Source: Aquabacterium commune
Lineage (GTDB): Bacteria > Pseudomonadota > Gammaproteobacteria > Burkholderiales > Burkholderiaceae_C
Direction: 5' to 3'
Assembly (NCBI RefSeq): GCF_004362855.1
Contig: NZ_SNXW01000003.1
Coordinates: 434,001-498,000 of the forward strand
DNA length: 64,000 bases
This document shows, piece after piece, positions 1 through 12,242 of this stretch. A program made the position numbers and the translations under genes. A model generated the notes under the pieces. It was not told the DNA's origin. It saw nothing but the letters and a program-made list of their open reading frames with translations, and searched no databases. Positions within the stretch are counted from its first letter, which is position 1; each line of letters begins with the position of its first letter.

Positions 1-809
1 CTGTAATTGGGAGGTTCATTTCGGAAGACCCCATAGGTTTTAGTTCGGATGATATCAATTTTTATCAATACACGTCAAACAACCCTATAAATGCAAATGA
101 CCCAACCGGCAATTGCCCGTCATGTATTGGCGCAGGGGTCAGTGTTTTGACTGGTGGTGTTATTCGCGGAATCATTGGATATTACCAAGGGGGGTGGTCT
201 GGGGCGGCAAACGCTGCCTTAAATGTGAAGTCGATAGCTGTAGATGCCGCGCTTGGCGCAGTCGGCGCAGGGCTTGCAAATAAATTCAGCACTCTCAGTC
301 AGCTGTCGAAGGTTAACAGTGCCGCAGTTCCTGGCAACAAACTTGGTCAAATCGGTGAGGCGTTAGCTGGCATCGCACCAACAGGCAAGACAGCGATTCC
401 ATCAATATCCGGAACTGCTACGCGACGGTTCCCCGATGCGATAGACAGCCTCAAAAATATTGTTGAGGTAAAGAATGTTGCGAAAATTAGTTCGCGGGAT
501 GCCGCCCAGATAACCGACTCTGTTCTTTATTCCCAAAGTTATGGTGGAACCACAACGCTCTTGACGCGCGGGGCGGCCACAGATATATCCGCCGTACAAG
601 GCCTTGTTGATGACGGTTTGCTCGCTCTTGGAAAAATACCTAGCATAAACTCATTTGGTGTGGCAAATCTATCGGCATCAACATCCGCTGGCATTGGGTT
701 CGGCTTCGGCACCTTTGGCAACGGAGCCAACTATCTCGCTGGCGGCGGCTTCCTCCTGTACCCGAACAAGATCAACTCAAACACTATGGAGTCTGTTTAT
801 TCGAAATAA
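1..809 (+). CDS. C-terminal part of an Rhs polymorphic toxin with a PD-(D/E)xK nuclease tip (5' end outside window)
   Basis: The frame is open from the window start. It opens with the end of an Rhs/YD core: GRFISEDPIGF, then NFYQYTSNNP, then NANDPTG (about bases 9-111). In Rhs proteins this motif closes the shell and marks the switch to a variable toxin tip. The tip begins with a Gly/Ala-rich stretch. It then shows FPDAID followed by VEVKN (catalytic Asp near base 435, Glu-x-Lys at 465-473), the spacing and surroundings of a restriction-endonuclease-fold toxin resembling Tox-REase-7. A Gly-rich tail follows, ending in FLLYPNK and SVYSK. The family delivers its tip into competitor cells through type VI or related secretion; the nuclease role is inferred from the motif. 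Two immunity candidates follow. GC is well below that of the chromosomal part. Only the last 269 codons are visible. Confidence 0.85.
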   Translation, partial: VIGRFISEDPIGFSSDDINFYQYTSNNPINANDPTGNCPSCIGAGVSVLTGGVIRGIIGYYQGGWSGAANAALNVKSIAVDAALGAVGAGLANKFSTLSQLSKVNSAAVPGNKLGQIGEALAGIAPTGKTAIPSISGTATRRFPDAIDSLKNIVEVKNVAKISSRDAAQITDSVLYSQSYGGTTTLLTRGAATDISAVQGLVDDGLLALGKIPSINSFGVANLSASTSAGIGFGFGTFGNGANYLAGGGFLLYPNKINSNTMESVYSK

Positions 810-830
810 ACCGGGCCGCAGACTTCAGCC

Positions 831-1655
831 ATGAAAAATATTTTCAATTATCTTCGTGGCGCGATGTCTAAACGACAGCGCGCGGAGAAGTCGTCGACAA
901 AAGAATCGTCCTTAACTCGTGCGCAGGCTAGGAAGATGCTTATTGATTTTATTGAGCCGACCCTCTTGAGGGAAGGATTCAACCAAAGAAAAGGGAGTAC
1001 GTTTTGGCGCGTTACCGAATTAAAATCGGACGTTATTGAAGTAAGACTCTCAACCCCTCAAGAGGCTGATCGAGCTTGCATTCCAGAGTCCTCTTTCTCC
1101 ATCTGGGCGGGCAGCTATTTTAGCTTTATGCCAAATATATACGACGAATCTTCACTGCACAAAATCGATGACCTCCTCACACCAGAGGAGGCATTTTGTC
1201 ACTTTAGGGTGACGGTGCAACGAGGAATAAAACAAGCTCGAAAAACTGCTGGTGAAAACATGTGGTGCCTAACTGGCGTGATGTCCACCGACGAAGTCGA
1301 GCTAAACGATGCGTTGAGTCAAGTAGAAAAAACCATAATTCCTGAGCTGAATAACTTATACTCTTTGCAAAATTGGATTGATCTTCTCGCGAGTGAAAAA
1401 ATAAATATCGGATTTGGTGCACCGGATTCTAGTAATAGAAATTTATTTCTAGGTTGCGCATTTTTGCGCGCCAACAATTTAGATGGCGCGCTCGAATATC
1501 TAAAGAGAGCCCAAGTGCAGTCACAGGAATTTATAGAGCGGATGACGTCGGCTGTGCGTATCGAGAAAAATTCCCCCCTTTTCAGGGAGCAGGAGTTCCT
1601 CAGGGAAACTGTTTCTCGTCTGGCATCAAACGAACAAAGCACTGGTGCTAAGTGA
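831..1655 (+). CDS. Probable immunity protein, DUF4304-like N-terminal domain
   Basis: This 274-residue soluble protein starts 21 bases after the Rhs stop, where a cognate immunity gene is expected. Residues about 30-105 (MLIDFIEPTLLREGF, then FWRVTELKSDVIEVRLS, then FSIWAGSYFSFMPN) resemble the DUF4304 fold, a family often found beside polymorphic toxins. The C-terminal 80 residues contain a TPR-like helical hairpin (FLGCAFLRANNLDGALEYLKRA). There is no signal peptide or membrane segment, which fits a cytoplasmic inhibitor of a nuclease. The family match is by eye. The role as antidote to the preceding toxin rests on position. Confidence 0.6.
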   Translation: MKNIFNYLRGAMSKRQRAEKSSTKESSLTRAQARKMLIDFIEPTLLREGFNQRKGSTFWRVTELKSDVIEVRLSTPQEADRACIPESSFSIWAGSYFSFMPNIYDESSLHKIDDLLTPEEAFCHFRVTVQRGIKQARKTAGENMWCLTGVMSTDEVELNDALSQVEKTIIPELNNLYSLQNWIDLLASEKINIGFGAPDSSNRNLFLGCAFLRANNLDGALEYLKRAQVQSQEFIERMTSAVRIEKNSPLFREQEFLRETVSRLASNEQSTGAK

Positions 1656-1718
1656 CCGCATATTGGTGACCAAACAACCAGAAAAACCATTGACGTCAAC
1701 AAGTACTGGCGGCTATAG

Positions 1719-1853
1719 CAATGGCGTCTGCAGCGACATGGTCAATTGGAAAAAATGGGTCCAACTTCATCCTACAGTCCGGCAGGAGGAGGGTTCCTTT
1801 TGTATCCCAATAAGGCCAATTCAAACATGATGCAATCGGTGTATTCGAAATGA
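1719..1853 (+). pseudogene. Orphan C-terminal scrap of a second Rhs toxin tip
   Basis: A 44-codon open stretch, entered after a stop at 1716, ends in AGGGFLLYPNK, then NSN, then SVYSK. This is the same tail that ends the Rhs protein at 809 (AGGGFLLYPNK, NSN, SVYSK), with only a few substitutions. The stop overlaps the ATG of the downstream SUKH gene (ATGA at 1850-1853). No Rhs core and no nuclease motif remain, so it cannot encode a working toxin. Rhs loci commonly keep displaced older tips with their immunity genes; this looks like the last trace of one. An ATG at 1755 could start a 32-residue peptide, but no convincing ribosome site is seen. Confidence 0.75.
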
Positions 1854-2587
1854 TCGATATAAAAGATAGTGGAGAATCGCTCACCGAAGCAGATATTGCG
1901 AGCTTCGAGCAGGGCATGGGGTGCTCGCTACCAAATGAATATCGGGAATTTTTGGTAGGACACAATGGCGGAAGGCCGGTGCCATATTGGTTTTCCTACA
2001 TTGATGAAAGTGGCCAAGAAGATACTGATGGAGTGAGCAGCTTGTATGGTCTTGGCTTTTGGGTGCCCGACTACCGTAACTTGCAAATAGTGCATCAGCG
2101 CTTCAGTGGACGCATTCCGCCTGAAATATTGGCAATTGGTGATGACCCTTGTGGAAATCAAATTTGCATCGCAACTCAAGGAGAACGGCAAGGCCAATTG
2201 TTCTTGTGGAATCATGAAGATGAGCACACTCCGCCGACTTACAGGAATGTAATATTCTTGGCAGATACATTTAATCATTTCATCAATGGTTTGCATGAAT
2301 CTCAAAATAACGGGATAACCTCACTCAACATCGCTATCCAGAAGGACAATGTAGCCGACTTGGAAAAACTCCTCGCCAAAGACGCCGATCTAGAAGAGAC
2401 GGATCAATTTGGGCGCACGATGCTTGAGAACGCCGCGATTGCAAATGCTCTTCGCGCTTTTGAATGGTTGTATTCGCGAGGGGCAAATCCCAGAAACTCC
2501 CTTAGCCTTGCCCAGGAGAATGCCCGGTTTTTTCCAGAACATGAGCGCATGGTTAAACTAATTGCTCACCTCACACAACACCAGTGA
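1850..2587 (+). CDS. SUKH-family immunity protein with C-terminal ankyrin-like repeats
   Basis: The 245-residue protein opens with a SMI1/KNR4-type (SUKH) domain at about residues 1-140. Diagnostic features are ADIASFEQGMGCSLPNEYREF, then the LVGHNGGRP turn, and later ILAIGDDPCGNQICI with FLWNHED. Residues about 155-240 form two or three ankyrin-like helical pairs (TSLNIAIQKDNVADLEKLL, then GRTMLENAAIANALRAFEWL, then SRGANP). SUKH proteins are the commonest immunity superfamily of contact-dependent toxins, and ankyrin fusions are known. Its start overlaps the stop of the toxin scrap, so it is most likely the retained antidote of the lost toxin. Cytoplasmic, no signal peptide. Confidence 0.75.
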   Translation: MIDIKDSGESLTEADIASFEQGMGCSLPNEYREFLVGHNGGRPVPYWFSYIDESGQEDTDGVSSLYGLGFWVPDYRNLQIVHQRFSGRIPPEILAIGDDPCGNQICIATQGERQGQLFLWNHEDEHTPPTYRNVIFLADTFNHFINGLHESQNNGITSLNIAIQKDNVADLEKLLAKDADLEETDQFGRTMLENAAIANALRAFEWLYSRGANPRNSLSLAQENARFFPEHERMVKLIAHLTQHQ

Positions 2588-2683
2588 AACTGATCGATCA
2601 CAAGTTTCGGACGTTTCGAGTGGAACGTCTTTGTTGCACAAACTCGCACGTCCCAGTGGTAGTCTGCATCTGATGCAGGAAGA

Positions 2684-2960
2684 CAATAAGGTGCGAAAGA
2701 CATACCGCACGACAAACTGGGCGGAATACACCGTGTCACTGAAGGCCCGCGGCATTGACGGTGTGACTGGACGTAGTGATGCAGTGGTTGACCGAGCCCA
2801 ATGGCAAGCCGCTCCAAACTTTCTCACACTCCGTCTTTCAGTTCTGCCCGAGCATCAAGTGCTTGTTTGGTCCATGGCGAAGAACGCCAAAGCCAAGACT
2901 TGGAGTCTTTGCCTACGATGATCTGAAGCGGCTGACGGCCAAAACCACAGCACCAAGTTC
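2684..2960 (+). pseudogene. Degenerate IS5-family transposase N-terminus
   Basis: One frame gives KTYRTTNWAEYTVSLKARG, the characteristic opening of IS5-family transposases. The match then moves to another frame, which gives EPNGKPLQTFSHSVFQF and SIKCLFG, corresponding to the conserved region before the first catalytic Asp. After that the similarity decays. At least one frameshift and the loss of the catalytic DDE region make it non-functional. It lies between the toxin-immunity locus and the phosphite operon, so it marks an old insertion or a recombination joint. Confidence 0.65.
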
Positions 2961-3017
2961 ATCAGCCAGGAAGTTATCCACAGGCATGATCAGTCAACTG
3001 AAAAGACCCTTGCCGTC

Positions 3018-3100
3018 AGTGGGGGACTCCAGACAGAACAGGTGGTAGAGCTCGAAGCGGAACAGGTGGGGGACTTCAACCAGAACGGGTGGGGGTTTTG
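3018..3100 (+). repeat. Imperfect tandem repeats resembling the end of an IS21-family element
   Basis: About three and a half degenerate copies of a 22-24 bp unit lie head to tail. Each begins G(G)TGGGGGACT or a variant and ends near AGAAC: 3019-3040, 3041-3064, 3065-3087, then GGTGGGGG at 3088-3095. Multiple internal repeats of this type are typical of IS21-family termini, where the transposase binds. No istA or istB coding sequence is present here, so this would be a solo end. Confidence 0.45.
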
Positions 3101-3294
3101 ATGGCCAATACGCACTCATCAACGATTTGCATTCAATCCCGCCACCTTCACCACGCAGAACTTATCTAACAGGTCAAAGCTAAAGGGGCTCAATGTCGCA
3201 AATCGACCCATAGCAGACGTCTATATTTGGCATAGGTAGCACAACTTATTTCCCTCACAGGCACCCGCGACCATGCCACAAAAATGACATCAAC

Positions 3295-3312
3295 GAGTCA
3301 TCAGGGTGTCAT
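3295..3312 (+). promoter_or_regulatory. Candidate Pho box upstream of ptxA
   Basis: GAGTCAT and GTGTCAT occur as direct repeats whose GTCAT cores (3297 and 3308) are spaced exactly 11 bp, the half-site period bound by PhoB. A weaker third unit (CGACATT) follows at 3317. The site is about 85 bp before ptxA. Known ptx operons respond to phosphate starvation, so a PhoB site fits. Not proven; two half-sites can occur by chance. Confidence 0.45.
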
Positions 3313-3341
3313 ATCACGACATTACCATCGCTGCAATTCAG

Positions 3342-3375
3342 ATTCGTAATCAGGTCATCATTTTTGATTACGAAT
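3342..3375. promoter_or_regulatory. 10-bp perfect dyad in the ptxA leader, probable operator
   Basis: ATTCGTAATC (3342-3351) and GATTACGAAT (3366-3375) are perfect inverted repeats around a 14-base AT-rich centre. The dyad ends 20 bases before the ptxA start codon. There is no U-tract, so it is not a terminator. A LysR-type regulator (ptxE) ends the operon and could bind it, or it could act in the leader RNA. Confidence 0.5.
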
Positions 3376-3395
3376 TCAAATCTGCCGGAGGTGTC

Positions 3396-5077
<1,682 letters not shown>

Positions 5078-5887
5078 GTGAGCGACAGCATGCAAGCTGA
5101 TTTTGGTTTGATTCTGGCCGAGCGCCAGCGCGTATGGAACCGCACGATACTGCAGTTTGCCGTTGTGCTGGCGATTGTGATCGGTTGCTGGTATTACGTC
5201 GGCCTATTTGATGCCGAGCGATTGAAGGATGGCATGCCAAGCCTGGTAAAAATTGCCGGCGAGATGTTCCCACCGAACTTCTCGCAGGCTGGCACCTGGG
5301 TCAAACCGGTACTGGATACCTTGGCCATGAGTATCGCCGGCACGGCAATCGCGGTATTGCTATCCATTCCCTTAGGAGTGCTCGCCGCGCGGAATACTAG
5401 CCCTCATCCACTCGTGTATCAAGCCACACGCGGCCTGTTAAACGCTTTGCGATCGATACCCGAACTGATCATGGGCATCCTGTTCGTGGCAGCCGTTGGC
5501 TTCGGCGCATTGCCGGGTGTTTTAGCCCTAGGCTTACATTCGGTTGGCATGATCGCCAAATTTTTTTCGGAATCGATCGAACATGCCGATCCGGCACCGG
5601 TAGAAGCCGCGCATGCAGCGGGCTGCACGCCATTGCAGGTGATTTTTCATGGGATCTTTCCCCAAGTGCTTCCGCAAATGGCCGATACCGCGATCTATCG
5701 ATGGGAATACAACTTCCGTGCTTCGACCGTGATGGGCATGGTCGGCGCCGGTGGAATCGGGTTCGAGCTGATGGGCTCTCTGCGCATCATGCAATACCAG
5801 GATGTCTCGGCTATTTTGCTGGTTATTTTAGGCATGGTTACCCTCGTCGACGCCTTCAGCTCCTTCCTGCGTCGCAAGTTCAAATAA
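5078..5887 (+). CDS. ptxC: Phosphite ABC transporter permease
   Basis: A GTG start sits immediately after the ptxB stop; an ATG five codons in is the alternative. The 269-residue membrane protein has an N-terminal transmembrane helix (TILQFAVVLAIVIGCWYYV) followed by a PhnE-type permease domain. The cytoplasmic EAA loop is EAAHAAGCTPLQVIFHGIFP, which contacts the ATPase, and the last segments are FRASTVMGMVGAGGIG and VSAILLVILGMVTLVDAF. It forms the inner-membrane channel for phosphite with PtxA and PtxB. Coupled translation with ptxB is likely because the genes abut. Confidence 0.9.
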   Translation: MSDSMQADFGLILAERQRVWNRTILQFAVVLAIVIGCWYYVGLFDAERLKDGMPSLVKIAGEMFPPNFSQAGTWVKPVLDTLAMSIAGTAIAVLLSIPLGVLAARNTSPHPLVYQATRGLLNALRSIPELIMGILFVAAVGFGALPGVLALGLHSVGMIAKFFSESIEHADPAPVEAAHAAGCTPLQVIFHGIFPQVLPQMADTAIYRWEYNFRASTVMGMVGAGGIGFELMGSLRIMQYQDVSAILLVILGMVTLVDAFSSFLRRKFK

Positions 5888-7803
<1,916 letters not shown>

Positions 7804-8020
7804 CAAAACGAATGTCTGCTTCTGGCCGATAGCTGCCATCACAGGAACACCAACACAGTTGCGCTGGCGCTAGCTTTCTTCGGCTACATCAGCGCTCATT
7901 GCTGTTGCCACTGCGCGATTAGGTGGTGGATTGGCGACGCGAATCAGTGGAGGTTTTGTTATGCGAACGCATTGTGGATTTGCTGCAAAAACTCAACCCA
8001 GGCAGGTCGGCTCCGACCTT

Positions 8021-8503
8021 TCAATCTGCCGTTCCGTCTGACATCTTGACGACGCGCAAGGGCAGATGCGTTACTGGACGCTCGGCGTTGGCTGCTGAAA
8101 GGCTGTGTACCGCGTCGCCCACCGCCTTGTAGTCTCGCCAGAACCGCTCAAGTGCAGGCCCGCCTCCGGCCATTTGAACCGCGCGGATGAGGCCGGCGTG
8201 GGCTGCCACCATATGCGTGAGCTGGGCTTCCAGCCGCTTGATGTCCTGCCGGTAGCCTGCGGCCTGGTCTTGCAGACTGCCGGCGCCTCCACCTCCGGCG
8301 ACGATTTTGCGTACTCCTTGCTGCTGTGCCTGGGCCGCAGCGATGAGCGCGCTTCTAGCCTCATTGCGCGTGAACGCTGAAGGGTTCTTCAACGTGCTGT
8401 GGCGCCGTGCCACCTCCCGCGCTGTGATGTCGATGTTGTCGGTGAGTAGCGTGTTGAGGATGTCGGCCAGCTCCTCGTTCTTGGGGTCTAAGAGCAGCCT
8501 CAT
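8021..8503 (-). CDS. Small accessory protein of the recombinase module (TnpC-like position)
   Basis: This 160-residue protein starts at ATG 8503, overlapping the recombinase C stop as ATGA. Residues about 10-60 (ELADILNTLLTDNIDITARE, then VARRHSTLKNPSAFTRNEAR) look like a winged-helix DNA-binding domain with the repeated hint to test 'presence of a case', followed by a coiled segment (QDQAAGYRQDIKRLEAQLTH). In Tn554-type systems the last gene encodes a small DNA-binding helper that orients or stimulates transposition. The functional assignment is from position and shape only; I do not recognise the exact family. Confidence 0.6.
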   Translation of the reverse strand: MRLLLDPKNEELADILNTLLTDNIDITAREVARRHSTLKNPSAFTRNEARSALIAAAQAQQQGVRKIVAGGGGAGSLQDQAAGYRQDIKRLEAQLTHMVAAHAGLIRAVQMAGGGPALERFWRDYKAVGDAVHSLSAANAERPVTHLPLRVVKMSDGTAD

Positions 8504-10428
8504 TTGAAGATGTCCTCTTTCAGGGTGGAATGGTCGATGCCGTCTGCGAAGACGGATTGGTTCGGTTGGGCGTGAAGCGCAGCCGACACACCAGCAATCA
8601 GCCGCTCGGCATGGGCAATCTGGTTCTTGCGCCCCACGGTGGTGGCCGGCTTGCAACGAGCCGCGTCCCGCATCGCCACGAGCTTCGAGCGAAGGTCTTC
8701 AAGAGTCACCCGGTGCTCAGCGACCCCGCTGGCCGTAAAGTGCTTGCACTGGTCGAAGCACTTGAGGTGTCGAGTGCAGGGATTGACAGAGAAGCTGTTG
8801 GTGCAGAAACCGTACGGCGTGACGTGGAAGCCATCTGCGTTGGCCGCCAAGTAGATGAAGGCTGCTTCATCACCGCTCTCGTGCTGGATGCGCTTAAACG
8901 ATTGCCCCAAATGGCTTTGCAGCGCCATACCACTGACGACCATCTTGCCCACCAATTCCTTGGCGCTTCCTGCGGGAAGGACCTTGGACGCTGCAGGCGG
9001 CAGTTTGACGAAGCTCAACTTCTCTGCGAGGTTGCGATGGTCATACTCGTAGCTCTGAGCGACGGTCCGTCGACCGAACTGGTGCGTAATGATGGTGTCA
9101 GGCACATTCTTACGGAACATCTCTGTGTTCATGAGATGCCGAAGACTGTGCGGCTTGATTGACATCAACTTCGACTCAGGCGACCGTCCGTACACACTGA
9201 ACATCGACCGGCCTGCATGACGTCCTAGCGCGATGAGCATTCCCGGGTACAGCATCGGCTTGATTTCTGTGTCCTCTTGAAGGGGAAGCTGGAGCGGGTA
9301 AGTTCGTCCTGCCGTGCTCCGCCCCAGGCTCAGAAATAGGCGGTCGCTAGTCCAAACTGGCCTCCCGGAGGAGGTACGAAAAATCCGGCAATCCGAGTCA
9401 GGAAATCGGCTGGGGTTCTGCTGTTGCAGGCGCAGCAGCTCTCGGACGGGGCCGACAATCTCTACCATCTCAGTGACCGTTGAGACCACAACATCTTCGA
9501 ACATCGCGGGCACATGCTGGTGTGCCTCAACAAGCAGATTTGGGGCGCCGTCGATGTGCTTCTCGGCGTAATAGTGCAGTCGCAAGGAGCGTGAGACGCC
9601 GCCCACCGTTCCGGCCGGGCGGCCGGTGACTATGTCGAGGTGTTCATCCCAAACCAAGCAGTCGGCGGGTATCGTCAGCACCTCCTCGATTCGCAGTCCC
9701 GTGAACAGAGCCAGTTTCACGACACCGAAGCGAACTGCGTCCATGTAGGTCTGGGGCGTCTCCTGGAAGACGATTCGCGTCAGTTCAAGTAGCGCGGAAA
9801 GGTCCGGTAGCTTCTCGGCGTGCTGGCGTTCCTGCAGCGAGCCGAGCAACGCTGACGACTCCTTCCTTTTTAGTTCCGGGCGGACTGGGCAATGAACGGA
9901 GATGAGGTTCTCGTCGATGTACCTCGCGACCGTTGAGAAGTCGCGCGCCGGCTTGTCGGACCAGGCCTTAAGGCCCAAGACGGCGTCAAAGTTTTCACGT
10001 GAAAGCTCCCACGGCGGGCATCGAACCAGAGAGAAGAGGCGACGAGCAGCTCTGGCTATTTGTTGTGTGTCGCCGGTCGAGCGGCCGCTGCTGCAGTGCT
10101 CGACGATTAGGGCTTTGATGAAGTCCTGCACGTCTTCACCGAGCACCGCGCCTTCCGGCAATTGGCTGGGGTGCCATCCAGTTGAGGCCGCCATCGCGGT
10201 CAGGTCGCGCGACACCGCAAAGCCACAACTTCCAGGGACGTGGAGGTCATGGCTTTTGTTCAACTTGCGTAAGTCCCAGTCCGTGTTAGACGTGGCGGCG
10301 CCGTTGCTGTCGAGTTCGATGTGCCAGTCAAGTCCGTGCGATGAAGCGACACGACGCATCCGGTCGATGAAGCTCAGATAGGCCTGCGGCGGTGGCGTCA
10401 GTTGAGGCGAGAGGATGTGGATGGTCAT
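8500..10428 (-). CDS. Large tyrosine recombinase (module gene C, TnpB-like)
   Basis: The 642-residue protein shows the tyrosine recombinase catalytic set: Arg246 (FTGLRIEEVL), His427 and Arg430 (KPHSLRHLMN), His449 (ITHQFGRR), and a candidate Tyr460 or Tyr462 (AQSYEYDH). An N-terminal region of about 180 residues would bind the arm or core sites. After the catalytic domain comes a Cys-rich stretch (GFCTNSFSVNPCTRHLKC, then CKHF) that may bind zinc, as in other large members of these modules. It would cut and rejoin DNA together with recombinases A and B. Start and stop overlap both neighbours by four bases. Confidence 0.85.
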   Translation of the reverse strand: MTIHILSPQLTPPPQAYLSFIDRMRRVASSHGLDWHIELDSNGAATSNTDWDLRKLNKSHDLHVPGSCGFAVSRDLTAMAASTGWHPSQLPEGAVLGEDVQDFIKALIVEHCSSGRSTGDTQQIARAARRLFSLVRCPPWELSRENFDAVLGLKAWSDKPARDFSTVARYIDENLISVHCPVRPELKRKESSALLGSLQERQHAEKLPDLSALLELTRIVFQETPQTYMDAVRFGVVKLALFTGLRIEEVLTIPADCLVWDEHLDIVTGRPAGTVGGVSRSLRLHYYAEKHIDGAPNLLVEAHQHVPAMFEDVVVSTVTEMVEIVGPVRELLRLQQQNPSRFPDSDCRIFRTSSGRPVWTSDRLFLSLGRSTAGRTYPLQLPLQEDTEIKPMLYPGMLIALGRHAGRSMFSVYGRSPESKLMSIKPHSLRHLMNTEMFRKNVPDTIITHQFGRRTVAQSYEYDHRNLAEKLSFVKLPPAASKVLPAGSAKELVGKMVVSGMALQSHLGQSFKRIQHESGDEAAFIYLAANADGFHVTPYGFCTNSFSVNPCTRHLKCFDQCKHFTASGVAEHRVTLEDLRSKLVAMRDAARCKPATTVGRKNQIAHAERLIAGVSAALHAQPNQSVFADGIDHSTLKEDIFK

Positions 10429-11408
10429 CCGTGGTTCTTGGGTCGGTCATCAATCAGGGTTAACGCCTGCTGCGCCCCCGCCAGCGCGCGCGTGAGTTGC
10501 CGGTAGGCCGGCGTCTCATCGGAGATTCCCTGCTTTAGGTACAGGCGGACTTGGTCGCGCATCCCTTCGATAGCTTCGACGTGGGATTCCCGGTCTAGGG
10601 ATGGCATGAACTTCGGACAGCCATAGCAAGACGTCACCGGGTTGTAGGCGCAGCTGCTCTGACCCGCTTTGCACAGTCCCACGCCAGCAACCAGCCGATA
10701 CCCCACCACAGCGCCAATCTGCTGGTCCTCAGGAGCCAGCTGTATCTCGTCGGCTGAGACGAAACTGCCGGTCGATATGTCCAAGAGGCTGTTGTAGAGT
10801 TTCGACGCACCGAGCGCCGTGTTGATGAGCTCGGCTTGCTTGAAGCTTGCCCGGATGTAGTGCGACGCGGCCTCTGCGCTCTTGTGGCCGAGGAACGCTT
10901 GGATGCTAGCCCTATCATGCCCCGCATCGGCGAGCGTTTGCGCCCCGGTGTGACGGAGCGAGCGCGCCGTGCTGTCCAGTTGCACGGAGAACCGCTTACA
11001 GAGAACCACTGCCCTGTCCCAGAAGGTAATTGGTCCGGTTGCGTTGAATAGCCGCTGCCGCCCGTGAGCGAGCGCCGTCGCGTGCAGCCTCGCGACGAGC
11101 GGAACCCACTCCGGTTTGACTTGGCGTAGCAACTCGAATTCGTTGCCTGGTGTTTGCTTTGCAGCATGGAACGAGAGCACGCAAGCAAGGTCGTCGCTTG
11201 CATCACGGAAGAAGCGGACATGCGTCACGTCGAGGCACAGCGCCTGAACTGGTCGCATACCGTGTTGGTAGGTGATAAGCAGTGCGACAGCGCCCTCCAC
11301 CTGTCTGTCGGTCAAGTCGTCCTCGCTCGCCGCCGCATCCAGAACTCGAACAATAGCTGCCTGGGCGTCAACGGAAGCCACACGCTCTCTCTTGCCTATG
11401 CTTCGCTT
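10425..11408 (-). pseudogene. C-terminal part of tyrosine recombinase B, severed by IS66
   Basis: This segment encodes the catalytic domain: Arg in YQHGMRPVQALCL, the box ARSLRHTGAQTLADAG, then FLGHKSAEAASHYIRA with His and the nucleophilic Tyr. The first His of the usual HxxR box is replaced by Arg (RSLR). A C-terminal Cys cluster (CKAGQSSCAY, then CYGCPKF) echoes recombinase C. An open frame continues upstream to 11,462, but those 18 codons come from the IS66 end. Joined to 14,799-15,316 at one copy of the target duplication, the frame is continuous (NKR then SIGKRERV), giving 497 residues. Confidence 0.85.
11401..11408 (+). repeat. 8-bp target-site duplication of IS66, left copy
   Basis: CTTCGCTT directly abuts the IS end GTAAGCG at 11,409. 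The same octamer is found at 14,799-14,806 at the other end. Eight-base duplications are the rule for the IS66 family. Confidence 0.95.
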
Positions 11409-11521
11409 GTAAGCGGTCAATAGACCACACCCCTTGCGGCCCATGCCCATCGTGATGGGCACGTCGCACCGGTGATGGGCGAGCGAGAATCACGGTCGTT
11501 GCCGTATCCCGCATTCAATCG

Positions 11522-12235
11522 ATGACCAATCCATTTGCCCCGCTATCCGAGGAAGAGTTCGACGAGCTTGACCAGTTCCTGCTCTACGACGTCGATACGG
11601 ACGAGGTCATGATGTCGGACATCATGGATGGGTTCCTGCATGCCATTGCGGTCGGCCCGACGACGCTGCATCCAAAGCAGTGGCTGCCAAAGATCTGGGG
11701 CACTGAGGACATGATGCCGCCGATGGATTCAATCGAAGAGTTGAACCACATATTGGGGCTGGTCATGCGCCACTTCAACAGCATCATTGCCGGGCTGGAA
11801 GCAGACCCCAGGGAGATCAGCCCTTGCTGGTCAACGATGAAGTACGACAACGACGAGCGAGAGTATGACGACGCTGAAGGCTGGGCCTACGGCTTTGTTG
11901 AGGGGATGAGGCTTTGCTGGAATGACTGGCTGCCCTTGCTATCGACGCCCCAAGGGCAAGCCTGGTTCAGGCCGATCGCCTTGCTCGGCGAAGATGACTT
12001 CTCCGTGGATCAAGACGCGCTTACCAAGACGCCAGCCATGCGGGCGGAGCTGGCCCTTGAGATCCCGCAGGCCGTCCTGGACATGCATGCTCACTGGCTA
12101 CCGCTGAGACTGGCTGTCTACGAGCGCCAAGTGGCCAAGTCGATGCAACCCAAGGTGGGCCGCAATGAGCCTTGCCCTTGTGGTAGCGGCAAGAAGTTCA
12201 AGAAGTGCTGTGGCGCGGCAGCTGACCTGCATTGA
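11522..12235 (+). CDS. UPF0149 (YecA-like) protein with C-terminal SEC-C zinc motif, IS66 passenger
   Basis: The 237-residue protein has a UPF0149-type helical domain ([14 protein letters not shown], later [12 protein letters not shown], then [11 protein letters not shown]). It ends in a SEC-C motif, [20 protein letters not shown], at the extreme C-terminus. SEC-C binds zinc and contacts ribosomes or SecB in other proteins. The gene lies inside the IS66 inverted repeats, transcribed towards tnpC and stopping eight bases before it, so it travels with the element. No transposition role is evident; why an IS carries it is unclear. Cytoplasmic. Confidence 0.8.
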   Translation: MTNPFAPLSEEEFDELDQFLLYDVDTDEVMMSDIMDGFLHAIAVGPTTLHPKQWLPKIWGTEDMMPPMDSIEELNHILGLVMRHFNSIIAGLEADPREISPCWSTMKYDNDEREYDDAEGWAYGFVEGMRLCWNDWLPLLSTPQGQAWFRPIALLGEDDFSVDQDALTKTPAMRAELALEIPQAVLDMHAHWLPLRLAVYERQVAKSMQPKVGRNEPCPCGSGKKFKKCCGAAADLH

Positions 12236-12242
12236 GCCCGGT

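Noticed and set aside
7923-8132. Short plus-strand ORF next to ptxE
   Set aside because: Overlaps the accessory recombinase gene on the other strand and has no ribosome site or recognisable content. The search for a umuC 5' end here was also negative.
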